From assembly GCF_019710475.1 (NCBI RefSeq), contig NZ_JAJFAX010000011.1, positions 1-64,000 of the forward strand: DNA of 64,000 bases, in the 5' to 3' direction. The first letter of the stretch is position 1. Every line of letters starts with the position of its first letter. Source of the stretch: Glycomyces sp. TRM65418. GTDB lineage: Bacteria; Actinomycetota; Actinomycetes; Mycobacteriales; Micromonosporaceae. Below, one piece after another: positions 35,059 through 45,607 of the stretch. The notes below the pieces were generated by a model. The model was not told where the DNA came from and searched no databases. It worked only from the letters and a program-made list of their open reading frames with translations. The position numbers and the translations under genes were made by a program.

Positions 35059-36061
35059 TCCCGTGCACGACCCGGCCCTGCCCTCAGGCGTCGCCACCGG
35101 CATCGGCTCCCTCCCCGGGACCGACATCGCCGAGGCCGTCAACATCGTCTTCGGCGAACTCCCCGAATGGCCGTACCTCCCCGAGCTGCCCGACCGGGGC
35201 CTCGGCGCCGACATGATCGGCCGCGGCGCGGCCCTCCTCGAAGGGCTCCCCGTCCAATGGTGGGCCTTCCGCTGGGAACTCGCCGACCTGCGCGGCATCG
35301 ACGCCCGCCGCGCCGCCGACTTCCTCGAACGCGACCTCGACGCCCTCCACGAAGTCACCGCCACAGGGCCGGTCCGGCTCACCGCGGTCGGCCCGTTCAC
35401 GCTCGCCGCGAACCTGTGGCGGCGCACCGGCGGCGCGATGATCGCCGACCCCGGCGCGGTCGCCGACCTCGCGGGCTCCCTCGCCGAGGGCCTGCGGAAC
35501 TTCGTCGCCGCCGCCCAGGCGCGGCTGCCGAAGGCCGCCTTGTCGATCCAGCTCGACGAACCGAGCCTGTCGGCCGCGCTGGCGGGCCGCGTGAACACCG
35601 AGTCGGGCCTGGACTTCTACCGGCGCGTGCCCGTTGAGGTCGCCCGCGAGCGGCTCCGGGAGGTGTGCGAGTCGGTCGGCGTCCCAGTGGTCGTGCACTC
35701 CTGCGCCGCCGACATGCCGGTGAAGCTGCTGGCGGAGGCCGGCGTCAAGGCGCTCGCGATCGACTTGACGCTGCTCGACCTCGACGACGTGCCGAAGCTC
35801 GACGCCTTGGGGGAGTACCTCGACGGCGGCGGCCGGCTCATCGCCGGGGTCGTCCCGTCCCTCGGGCAGCCGCAACCGGAGCTCGACAAGGCGGCGGCCG
35901 ACCGGGTCCATGCGTTCTGGAACCGGCTGGGGTTCAGCCCCGAGCAGCTGCCGCGCCAGGTCGGCGTCGCCACCACGTGCGGCATGGCCGGGGCGAGTCC
36001 GGAGTACGCCCGCTTCGCGATGGAGACGAGCCGCGAAGCCGCCAGGCGGCTCCGCGGCTGA
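35051..36061 (+). CDS. Cobalamin-independent methionine synthase-like (UROD/MetE fold) protein
   Basis: 336 aa from a GTG overlapping mnmA by 8 nt. TIM-barrel with [72 protein letters not shown] and [19 protein letters not shown], the zinc-ligand strings (His-Cys and late Cys) of MetE C-terminal-like proteins. It lacks the N-terminal MetE half. Conserved neighbour of mnmA in actinobacteria; reaction not firmly established. Confidence 0.88.
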   Translation: MSDPVHDPALPSGVATGIGSLPGTDIAEAVNIVFGELPEWPYLPELPDRGLGADMIGRGAALLEGLPVQWWAFRWELADLRGIDARRAADFLERDLDALHEVTATGPVRLTAVGPFTLAANLWRRTGGAMIADPGAVADLAGSLAEGLRNFVAAAQARLPKAALSIQLDEPSLSAALAGRVNTESGLDFYRRVPVEVARERLREVCESVGVPVVVHSCAADMPVKLLAEAGVKALAIDLTLLDLDDVPKLDALGEYLDGGGRLIAGVVPSLGQPQPELDKAAADRVHAFWNRLGFSPEQLPRQVGVATTCGMAGASPEYARFAMETSREAARRLRG

Positions 36062-36070
36062 CCGGTCCGG

Positions 36071-36712
36071 TCACTCCGGGGCCTTCCCGGTGACGATCTG
36101 CTCGATCTGGGCGTGGAAGTCCTTGGTGGAGTTCAGGTGCGGGAACGGCTGGTCGGGGATCGGCAGGCCGAGGGCCGTGCACAGCGGCTCCCATCCGGCG
36201 CCGGTGCCGAACTCGACGAGGCGGTCGGCGGGGACGGTCGCACGGACCTTGTCGTGATAGCGGTGGTAGGCGGCCTCGACCGCCGCCTTGTCCGCTCGCT
36301 CGGCGCCTTCGAAGGCGTAGTCCCAGACCTTCTCGACCATCGCCAGCCACGGACCGCCGCTCGGGTCCTCGATCTCGTTGAACTTCTTGAAGACGGTGTT
36401 GTTCGCGCTCGTCCACCATGCCTCGAAGCTGTCGCGCCTCGAGAGCACGACGACGGCGTCGGGGTACCGCTCGGCGAGTTCGGCGTAGAACGCCGAGGCC
36501 GGCCAGTCGACGGCAGCGGCGTAGCCCTTGAAGACCTCGTCCCAGTCGGGAAAGTCGCCCTCGGCGGCGGCGCTGAAGGCCGGGGCGTCGGTCTCGACGC
36601 GGCCGAAGACCTCGGCCATGTGGTGGCAGGGCGCGCCGAGGAGGGTTTCGAGGGCGTTCTTCAGGGTCATGGTCCCGGTACGCGGGAGTCCCGCGCCGAT
36701 CACTCTCAGCAT
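36071..36712 (-). CDS. Sulfotransferase-family protein
   Basis: 213 aa. PAPS 5'-phosphosulfate loop GAGLPRTGTMTLKNALETLLG at the N-terminus and 3'-phosphate motif VVVLSRRDSFEAWWTSANN. Similar to the Sulfotransfer_4 group found in actinobacteria. No signal peptide. Acceptor unknown. Confidence 0.85.
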   Translation of the reverse strand: MLRVIGAGLPRTGTMTLKNALETLLGAPCHHMAEVFGRVETDAPAFSAAAEGDFPDWDEVFKGYAAAVDWPASAFYAELAERYPDAVVVLSRRDSFEAWWTSANNTVFKKFNEIEDPSGGPWLAMVEKVWDYAFEGAERADKAAVEAAYHRYHDKVRATVPADRLVEFGTGAGWEPLCTALGLPIPDQPFPHLNSTKDFHAQIEQIVTGKAPE

Positions 36713-36888
36713 GGCCTGAACCTATGCGGACGCAAGGAAACCGGCAAGTGACCGTCCACTTCTGTCCAGTCCATGTGTGCGAAACGCCGGTGGGGCGGCA
36801 GGTCGGCGGCCCGCCGCCGCGCACCGGCGATTTCGGACGTACGGTCAGGCGGGTCCGCGGCGGCGCGCCGCCGAGCGGCCGCACCCGG

Positions 36889-39243
36889 TCACGAGAACTC
36901 CAGGTAACGCTCGTACGTCTGGTCCGCGAGGTCCGCGCCGACTGCGGCGGCGCTCGCGTCGACGGCCGACTCCATCAGCCGCACCACGATCTCGAGCTCC
37001 TCGTAGGCGACGACGTAGTAGTGGGTCCGGGGTGACTCGTACCAGGCGGTGAATCCCTCCACGGTCTCGCTGCCGAGGTCGTCGATCGCCTCGGCGCCGC
37101 CGCTTGCCTCGTAGGAGGCCCGCCGGTCCCTGACCGAGTCGACCGCGACGGTCGCCGATTCCCACTGAGTGACCTCGACCAGCAGATACCGGCCGCCCGG
37201 CCCGTAGTAGCCGCACTGGAGGTACCACCCGTCGGCGTAGTCGGGGCTCGGCGAGTTCACGAACTGGGACGAGTCGTCGGCCTCCAGGCCGTAGTCACCG
37301 GTCGCCGAGGTGCCGAACAGTTCGGCCGCCGAGGTGAGGTCGTAGGCATCGCAGCTCTCCACGGTGAAGAACTCCTCCGATGCCGAAGGCTCCGCCGTGC
37401 CCGAGGGACGGTCCTCTTCATGTCCGTCGAGCCCGAGGTCGGAGGAGTGGGAGCGGCAGGAGGCGCCGTCGGCGTCCTCGGCGGCCTCCATCGCCCGCTG
37501 GACGCCCCAGTTCCAGGCGAGCGGTTCCCGGTCCTTCCAGCGATACTCCATGCCGGCGACCGCGCACGCGTGATCGTCGGACAGCTCCGGCACGGCGTCG
37601 GCCGAGAGCCCTTCGAGGTAGTCCAGGTCCAGCTTGCGATCGTGCTCGAGGTTGTACCGCGCGATGAGCGCGTCGGGGTTGACCGCGGCCAGCCCCAGCA
37701 GCGTCAACCCGCCCGAGGCGAGGACGGCGCGCGGCAGCCAGGTGGCCCGGAGCTTCCAGCAGCAGACGATGACCAGCGCGAACAGGATCGCGAGCCAGAT
37801 CTCGACCGTGAAGACCCAGATGCGCATCCGGGTGAGTCCGAACGCCTCGAAGTAGGTGTGCATGCGCAGCAGGGCGGAGGCGCTCACGACCATCGAGAGG
37901 ACGCAGAGCATGCCCAGCAGGACGCGCGCCGTCCACCGGTCGGCCTTGGCGCGCTTGGGCGCGAGCCAGGCCGCGATCGCGATGACCGCGAGGGACAGCA
38001 CCGCGACGACGCTCAGCTGCCAGAAGCCCTGGCGGGCGTATTCGGCGAAGGTGAGGCCGACGGTCTCCCTGACGTAGCCCTCGCCGCCGAGGTAGACGCG
38101 CAGCTGCACCGCGATGAACGCCGCGAACAGGAGGTTGAGCGCGCCCAGGGGCACGGCCAGTTCGAACCGTGAGACCGTCCGGCCCGGGCCGGACGTTTCG
38201 GAGTCGAAGCTCGGTTTGGCCACCGCCGTGTACGTCCACAGCAGCACCAGCGGGAACAGGACGGCGGCGAGCAGGAGCCGCAGGAAGAACTCGAGCGGGT
38301 CCACCTCGGGGAGCAGCCGCGCGATGAGGTCGGCGAAGGTGCTGTCGGCGGCGGCGAAGAGCCCGCCGAAGACCAGCAGCAGCACCGCGGTGACGAGCGC
38401 GACCCACAGGTTCCGCACGGTGGCCGGGTCGCGGCCGTCCTTGTCGCGGCGGTGGCGCCTGGCCCATTTGAACGTCTCGGCGAGCCCTTCGAGCCAGCCC
38501 GCGAGCAGTGTGAGCAGGGTGCCGCCGAAGCGGCGCTGCGGCGCGAGCACCAGTGGCGTCAGCAGGAACGCCGCTGCCGAGCACAGGATCACGACCCACC
38601 CGGCGTCGCGGATCGCGGCGACCGACCACAGGGCCGCCACGAGGGCCGCGCCGGGCAGTCGCGGCACGAGGTCGCTCCGGTCGCCCGCGGCGAGCGGCAG
38701 CGCGACCATGGCGATGCCGGTGAGCGCCAAGCCGATGCCGACGCCGTCGGAGTGGAGCGCGGTCCACGCGCCGAACGCCGCGACGACGAACGCCATGAGC
38801 ACGACGGCCTGCTTCGGGACCGAATCGGGCCGGTGCCAGCGCGGGTTCGGCGGCAGTAGGACCGGAGGCGCGGCCGCTTGCCGGTAGTAGGCGGCCTGCT
38901 GCGCCTGCTGATACGGCGGCCGCTGCGGATACCGGTGCTGCGGAGACGCGGCCTGCGCGGACGGCGACGCGCCCGCCGCCAGTGCCGGTTCGGGCTGGCT
39001 CGGCTCGGCTCGGGCCGGTTCAGGCTGCGATTGCTCGGCTCGGGCCGGTTCGGGCTCAGCCCGGGCCGGTTCCTCCCGGACCGGCTCGGCCGGCGCTGGA
39101 GCGGAAGGCTCCTCGGCCGCCTCGGGCCTGGAGTCCTCCATCGGCGTCTCGGGCCGGGGCGGTTCGGGTGGCGCCTCGCCGGAGGCCGCTCGGCCTTCGG
39201 CGTCCTCTGATCGCGGCGCGGGGGAGTCGGCGGGATCGCTCAT
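36889..39243 (-). CDS. DUF4173-type polytopic membrane protein with Pro/Glu-rich N-tail
   Basis: 784 aa, ATG with AAGGGG. Residues 1-150 are a disordered Pro/Glu/Ala tail with repeated PARAEPEPARAEQSQPEPARAEPSQPEPA. A 13-TM core matches DUF4173 (AAADSTFADLIARLLPEVDPLEF; LWTYTAVAKP; NPDALIARYNLEHDRKLDLDYLEGLSADAVPEL). A C-terminal domain of about 180 residues (Cys-containing; VESCDAYDLTSAAELFG ... YLLVEVTQWESATVAVDSVRDRRASYEASGG) probably lies outside the membrane and is not part of the usual family. Function unknown. Confidence 0.85.
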   Translation of the reverse strand: MSDPADSPAPRSEDAEGRAASGEAPPEPPRPETPMEDSRPEAAEEPSAPAPAEPVREEPARAEPEPARAEQSQPEPARAEPSQPEPALAAGASPSAQAASPQHRYPQRPPYQQAQQAAYYRQAAAPPVLLPPNPRWHRPDSVPKQAVVLMAFVVAAFGAWTALHSDGVGIGLALTGIAMVALPLAAGDRSDLVPRLPGAALVAALWSVAAIRDAGWVVILCSAAAFLLTPLVLAPQRRFGGTLLTLLAGWLEGLAETFKWARRHRRDKDGRDPATVRNLWVALVTAVLLLVFGGLFAAADSTFADLIARLLPEVDPLEFFLRLLLAAVLFPLVLLWTYTAVAKPSFDSETSGPGRTVSRFELAVPLGALNLLFAAFIAVQLRVYLGGEGYVRETVGLTFAEYARQGFWQLSVVAVLSLAVIAIAAWLAPKRAKADRWTARVLLGMLCVLSMVVSASALLRMHTYFEAFGLTRMRIWVFTVEIWLAILFALVIVCCWKLRATWLPRAVLASGGLTLLGLAAVNPDALIARYNLEHDRKLDLDYLEGLSADAVPELSDDHACAVAGMEYRWKDREPLAWNWGVQRAMEAAEDADGASCRSHSSDLGLDGHEEDRPSGTAEPSASEEFFTVESCDAYDLTSAAELFGTSATGDYGLEADDSSQFVNSPSPDYADGWYLQCGYYGPGGRYLLVEVTQWESATVAVDSVRDRRASYEASGGAEAIDDLGSETVEGFTAWYESPRTHYYVVAYEELEIVVRLMESAVDASAAAVGADLADQTYERYLEFS

Positions 39244-39420
39244 GGGAGAGCCCCTTCTCATCGGAGGGAGTGCCGACGATAGCGGCCCTCGTCGATGTTG
39301 GGAAGCCTCCACTTCAGAGCGTCACGCCGCGCTGCCGGGAATAACGCCCACATCGGGGCGATTCCATGCCTTCTGTGAGAACACCCACCGGCTGCAACCC
39401 TGTGGTTCACTGGATCCGTG

Positions 39421-40161
39421 ATGACGCAAGGCGGCCACGAGGGGCACCGGCACGACGGCGGGGCGCACGAGAGCGACGGGCCCGGTTCGATCGGTCAGCG
39501 GCTCAACTGGCTCCGCGCGGGCGTGCTCGGCGCGAACGACGGCATCGTCTCGGTCGCCGGCATCGTCATCGGCGTCGCCGGGGCCACCGACGACCGCTCG
39601 ACCATCCTCGTCTCCGGCCTCGCGGGCCTGGTGGCCGGGGCGCTTTCGATGGCCGGCGGCGAGTACGCCTCCGTCTCGACCCAGCGCGACACCGAGTCGA
39701 CCCTCGTCGAGACCGAGCGGCGCGTCCTCGCCGAGCACCCCGCCGAGGCCGAGTCCGCGCTGGCCGCGAGCCTCCAGGAGCGCGGCCTGTCCGAGACGAC
39801 CGCCCGCGACGCGGCGCGCGAGCTGTCCGCGGGCGACCCGCTGCGCGCTCACGCCGCCGTCGAGTACGGGCTCGACCCCGACGAGCTGACGAACCCGTGG
39901 CAGGCCGCGATCTCCTCCTTCCTCAGCTTCACGCTCGGCGCGCTGCTGCCGCTCCTGGCGATCACCCTGCTGCCCGAGGGCGTCCGCGTCATCGGCTGCG
40001 CGGTGGCCGTCGTGGCGGCGCTGGCATTGACGGGCTGGAGCTCCGCCGCGCTCGGCCGTGCGCCCCGCGTCCGCGCGACGGTGCGCGTCATGGGCGTGGG
40101 CGCGGCGACGATGGCGGTGACCTACGGCCTCGGCACGGCCTTCGGCGTGGCGACCGCGTAA
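39421..40161 (+). CDS. VIT1/CCC1-family Fe2+/Mn2+ transporter
   Basis: 246 aa from the ATG at 39421 (GTG one codon earlier possible; no SD seen). His-rich N-tail (GGHEGHRHDGGAH). Five TM helices with hallmark LRAGVLGANDGIVSVAGIVIGVAGA and LVAGALSMAGGEYASVSTQRDTE. A cytosolic helical metal-binding loop precedes NPWQAAISSFLSFTLGALLPLLAI. Likely moves Fe2+ or Mn2+ out of the cytosol. Confidence 0.92.
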   Translation: MTQGGHEGHRHDGGAHESDGPGSIGQRLNWLRAGVLGANDGIVSVAGIVIGVAGATDDRSTILVSGLAGLVAGALSMAGGEYASVSTQRDTESTLVETERRVLAEHPAEAESALAASLQERGLSETTARDAARELSAGDPLRAHAAVEYGLDPDELTNPWQAAISSFLSFTLGALLPLLAITLLPEGVRVIGCAVAVVAALALTGWSSAALGRAPRVRATVRVMGVGAATMAVTYGLGTAFGVATA

Positions 40162-40270
40162 GGCCCCGTTCCGGCGCCGAAGCGGGTTCGAGACCGCCGC
40201 GAGGTGTCTACGCTGGAATGGCGATCCCCGTGACGATGAAGACTCCGTTCCCGAGAGGGTGGTGATCAGC

Positions 40271-40456
40271 GTGCAGGTGAAGGAAGGCGACCGACTGCGG
40301 TTCCGCGGGCGCCGGGTCGGCATGAAGGAGCACGTCGCCGAAGTGGAGGCGGTGCTCGGCCAGGACGGCGGGCCGCCGTACCGCGTCCGGTACGAGGACG
40401 GTCACGAGGCCGTCGTCGTCCCCGAGTCCGACTGCGTCGTGGAGCCGCGCGGCTGA
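40271..40456 (+). CDS. DUF1918 small protein
   Basis: 61 aa from the GTG at 40271 (11 nt after GAGAGGG); earlier in-frame GTGs sit too close to the SD. SH3-like beta-barrel pattern VKEGDRLRFRGR...AEVEAVLGQDGGPPYRVRYEDGHEAVVVPESDCVVE. Widespread actinobacterial family, function unknown. Confidence 0.85.
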   Translation: MQVKEGDRLRFRGRRVGMKEHVAEVEAVLGQDGGPPYRVRYEDGHEAVVVPESDCVVEPRG

Positions 40457-40481
40457 ACGGGCGCGGCACCGCGGCCCTGAC

Positions 40482-41102
40482 TCAACGGCGGTCGACCAGG
40501 TGCTCGACGGGCATCGTCAGGTACCGGTCGATCGTCGGCCCGATCGTCTCGGCCAGTTCCGCTTCGCCCAGCGAGGCGATCGGCTCCAGTTTCAGGATGT
40601 ACCGGGTCACCACGAGGCCGAAGATCTGCGAGCCGATGAAGTTGGCGCGCACCGGGACGTGGTCGACCCGGTCGCCGATCGCCTCTTCCACGGTCTTGAC
40701 GATCCGGTGCTCGAACATCTGGCGCAGCACGAACGACATGGCCGGCTTCGAGAGGCTCGTGCGGACCACGGCGAGCAGCTTCTCCTGGTGCGGGCCGTCC
40801 CAGATGGTGACGAACGCGTGCATGAGCCGCTCGCCCACACCCTCGATCTCGCCTCCCTCGAGGACGGCCGCCACCTCGGGGGCCGGGTCGAGCGGCAGCT
40901 CGATCGCCGCCAGGAAGAGGTCGTTCTTCGAGCCGAAGTAGTGGTGGATCAGCGAGGGGTCCACCCCGGCCTCGGAGGCGATGCGCCGCATGGAGACCGA
41001 CTCGAAGCCCTCTTCGGCGAAGAGCCGCCGGGCGGCGGCCAGGATCTCCGCCTTGGTGTCGGGGTTGCCTGAACGCCGTCCGGCGCGCTTGCTTCTGGCC
41101 AC
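40482..41102 (-). CDS. TetR/AcrR-family transcriptional regulator
   Basis: 206 aa from the GTG at 41102. HTH at residues 14-60: GNPDTKAEILAAARRLFAEEGFESVSMRRIASEAGVDPSLIHHYFGSKNDLF. The C-terminal domain resembles TetR_C_25-type proteins (LLAVVRTSLSKPAMSFVLRQMFEHRIVKTVEEAI). No adjacent divergent target; phoX is upstream on the same strand. Ligand unknown. Confidence 0.88.
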   Translation of the reverse strand: MARSKRAGRRSGNPDTKAEILAAARRLFAEEGFESVSMRRIASEAGVDPSLIHHYFGSKNDLFLAAIELPLDPAPEVAAVLEGGEIEGVGERLMHAFVTIWDGPHQEKLLAVVRTSLSKPAMSFVLRQMFEHRIVKTVEEAIGDRVDHVPVRANFIGSQIFGLVVTRYILKLEPIASLGEAELAETIGPTIDRYLTMPVEHLVDRR

Positions 41103-41414
41103 GGAGACGACCCTAGTTCGTGCGCCGCCGGAGTGTCGCGGCTCCGAGCGCCGTTGCGACGAGGACCGCACCGCACGCGACGCCGGGACGGCATGGGGGC
41201 GGCCTCCGGATGGGCGACCGCGCGGACGAAGACGGCCGTGCCGAGCCGGAGGAACCGAGCGGCCGGCGGGGATCGCGTCTGACGACAAGGAAGCCGCCGG
41301 CGAGCCTCAAGGCCGGGGAGCGGTCGCTCCGGGCGCTCGAACCGACCGAGACGAAACCGGCCGCGCAGCGGGGACGATTGCTGCGCGGCCGGCCTCTACT
41401 CGGGAAGGTGAGTC
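41103..41414. other. Intergenic region TetR-phoX
   Basis: 312 bp. A phoX terminator sits at its right end (41357-41392). The rest is GC-rich with no credible gene and no clear promoter. Confidence 0.5.
41357..41392 (-). terminator. Terminator after phoX
   Basis: 13-bp perfect stem CCGGCCGCGCAGC with its complement and a 10-nt loop. Confidence 0.7.
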
Positions 41415-42851
41415 TCAGAGGACGCCCTTGTTCCAGGGCCCCCAGATGGCGACCGTGCGTCCCGGTTCGAGGGCCGGGTCGCCCAGGTCGCCGCGCGTGG
41501 CGCCCTGCATGTTCGCGAACAGGACCTTGCCGTCGGGCGAGAACGTCGCGCCGCACCACTCGGTGCGGCCTTCGTGGTAGACCAGCGGGAAGATCTCCCC
41601 GTCCTGCGTCAGGCCCCGCATCGCCGGCAGGTCGCGGCTCGTGTCCTCGCACAGGATCAGGTTCCCGCCCGGGGAGACCGTGATGTTGTCCGGATACGAC
41701 AGCAGCTCCGCGTCGGGGGACTCGAACACCAGCTTCAGCGTCCCGCCCTTGCGCCCGCGCGGCCGGTACTCCCACAGCTGGCCCTCGCCCTCGTCGCCGC
41801 CCGAAGTGGACGCGATGTAGACGGCGCCGTCGCCGTAGAAGCAGCCCTCGAGCCGTCCGAAGACCGCCGCGCCCCGCGCCCAGCCCTGGTTGAACACCGC
41901 GAGCGGGTCCTCCTCGGCGCCGGCCGGGTCCGGGTCGTCGATGTCGACCCACTCGACGTACAGGCCCTTCCCGGCGCGCTGGCCGGTGCGGGTGTCGTAG
42001 TTCCACTTGTCGGCGATCTTGAGCATCTGGAGCTGCCCGCCCTCGGCGAGGTCGCCCGGGACGTTCGGCAGGAACCGGTAGAACCCGGCGGTGTTCTGGT
42101 CCTCGGTCTCGTAGACCACGCCGGAGCGCGGGTCCACGGCCACGGCCTCGTGCACGAAGCGGCCCATGGCCTTGAGCGGCACCGGGGTCGCCTCGGACTC
42201 CTCGGCCGAGGACACCTCGAAGACGTAGCCGTGCTCGGCCTCCCAGCCCGCCGCGGTCCCGGCGGTGGTCTCCTCGCACGAGAGCCACGAGCCCCACGGG
42301 GTGGGCCCGCCCGCGCAGTTGACGATGGTGCCCGACAGGGACTGCCAGGCGTCCTCGAAGTGCGGCTCGCCGGCCTTCCAGCGGACGTTCAGCGTCGTGG
42401 TCCCGCCGCCGCCGAGCGCGTCGTAGCGGTGCTCGGCGCTGCCCGCGGGCGTGCCGGTTCCCGGCTCGTTGCGCTCCTCGTGGTTGCGCACGAGCCGCCA
42501 TTCGCCGCGGCGGCCGGTGGGGAAGCAGGCCATGCCGTCGTGGGCGAGCGGCGTGAGGTTGCCGTCCCGCATCGGGGAGCCGGCCACCGAGAACACCTTG
42601 AAGTCGAAGCCCTCGGGCAGCCACAGGGTCTGGGAGAACCCGGACTCGGGGTCGGTGCGGGTCAGCTCCCGCAGCTCGCCGTAACCGCCGTTGTCGGGGC
42701 TGGTCCGGTCCTTCTCACCGTCCTTCGCGTTGGCGGCGCGGATCGACAGGCCCTCCATCGCGGCGATCGCGAAGAGGCTCCCGCCGGCCGCGGCGGCGCC
42801 GCGGCGCAGGAAGCTGCGGCGGTTCGAGCCGCCGATCGTGAGGGTCGCCAA
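41415..42851 (-). CDS. phoX: PhoX-family (DUF839) Tat-secreted phosphatase
   Basis: 478 aa. Tat signal SNRRSFLRRGAAAAGG (Arg11-Arg12) with cleavage after ANA. PhoX fold: GGPTPWGSWLSCEETT (calcium-iron site Cys/Glu), FVHEAVAVDPRSGVVYETEDQNTAGFYRFLP, LSYPDNITVSPGGNLILCEDTSRD and GATFSPDGKVLFANMQ. Exported folded with Ca2+/Fe and releases phosphate from organic esters. A PHO-box direct repeat lies upstream, matching phosphate-starvation control. Confidence 0.92.
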   Translation of the reverse strand: MATLTIGGSNRRSFLRRGAAAAGGSLFAIAAMEGLSIRAANAKDGEKDRTSPDNGGYGELRELTRTDPESGFSQTLWLPEGFDFKVFSVAGSPMRDGNLTPLAHDGMACFPTGRRGEWRLVRNHEERNEPGTGTPAGSAEHRYDALGGGGTTTLNVRWKAGEPHFEDAWQSLSGTIVNCAGGPTPWGSWLSCEETTAGTAAGWEAEHGYVFEVSSAEESEATPVPLKAMGRFVHEAVAVDPRSGVVYETEDQNTAGFYRFLPNVPGDLAEGGQLQMLKIADKWNYDTRTGQRAGKGLYVEWVDIDDPDPAGAEEDPLAVFNQGWARGAAVFGRLEGCFYGDGAVYIASTSGGDEGEGQLWEYRPRGRKGGTLKLVFESPDAELLSYPDNITVSPGGNLILCEDTSRDLPAMRGLTQDGEIFPLVYHEGRTEWCGATFSPDGKVLFANMQGATRGDLGDPALEPGRTVAIWGPWNKGVL

Positions 42852-42937
42852 TGCCTGACTCCTTTGACGGGGCAGCGGGGGTGCGGGCAGTACGCAGCCG
42901 ATCCTCCCGGGCCCCGGGGAGAGTCAGGCAAGCAAAA

Positions 42938-42955
42938 CGTGAACGCAAGGTGACC
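42938..42955 (-). promoter_or_regulatory. PHO box (PhoP direct repeat) upstream of phoX
   Basis: On the minus strand GGTCACC-TTGC-GTTCACG reads as two heptamers with an 11-nt period, the PhoP direct-repeat architecture of streptomycetes (GTTCACC consensus). It lies 87-104 nt before the phoX start. Confidence 0.65.
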
Positions 42956-43000
42956 GCTTGCATAAGGCTTCGGCCTCCCCGAAACGTCGGACCCAGCTGA

Positions 43001-45271
<2,271 letters not shown>

Positions 45272-45607
45272 TCACAAAACGGTAACGATCCGTATTCCGA
45301 GGCGGGGGGCCCCTCGTTAGATCAAGGCAGAGTCAACACGTGGAACTTGCCCTTCGTCGTGCCCGTCTCCCGTCCGCGTTCGCCCGAACGGGGCACCGGG
45401 TCCGGAAACGACCGCGGGCGACCCTGTTGCCGGGGAGTGGACAGCGGTTTCTGTTACGAGCATGTCGCGCCTGGTCACAACTGTGCCGCATGTGCTCCCG
45501 GCGTTGTCTGGGAGCGGAATTCGCGATATGACAGAGGAGTCGGCCACGACCGGCACTCGGTGATTCTGGCGCGTCATCGAGGACGGAGTGGCAGTGGGAG
45601 GAGCGAT
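45272..45607 (+). other. Upstream region of the GGDEF-EAL gene
   Basis: 336 bp containing a GC stem region just past ligA (45301-45316) and an AT-richer stretch. GGTCACAACTGTGCC (about 45473-45487) is a partial dyad reminiscent of BldD/MerR-type sites but not diagnostic. In-frame extension of the downstream ORF exists but lacks a start with an SD. Confidence 0.4.
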
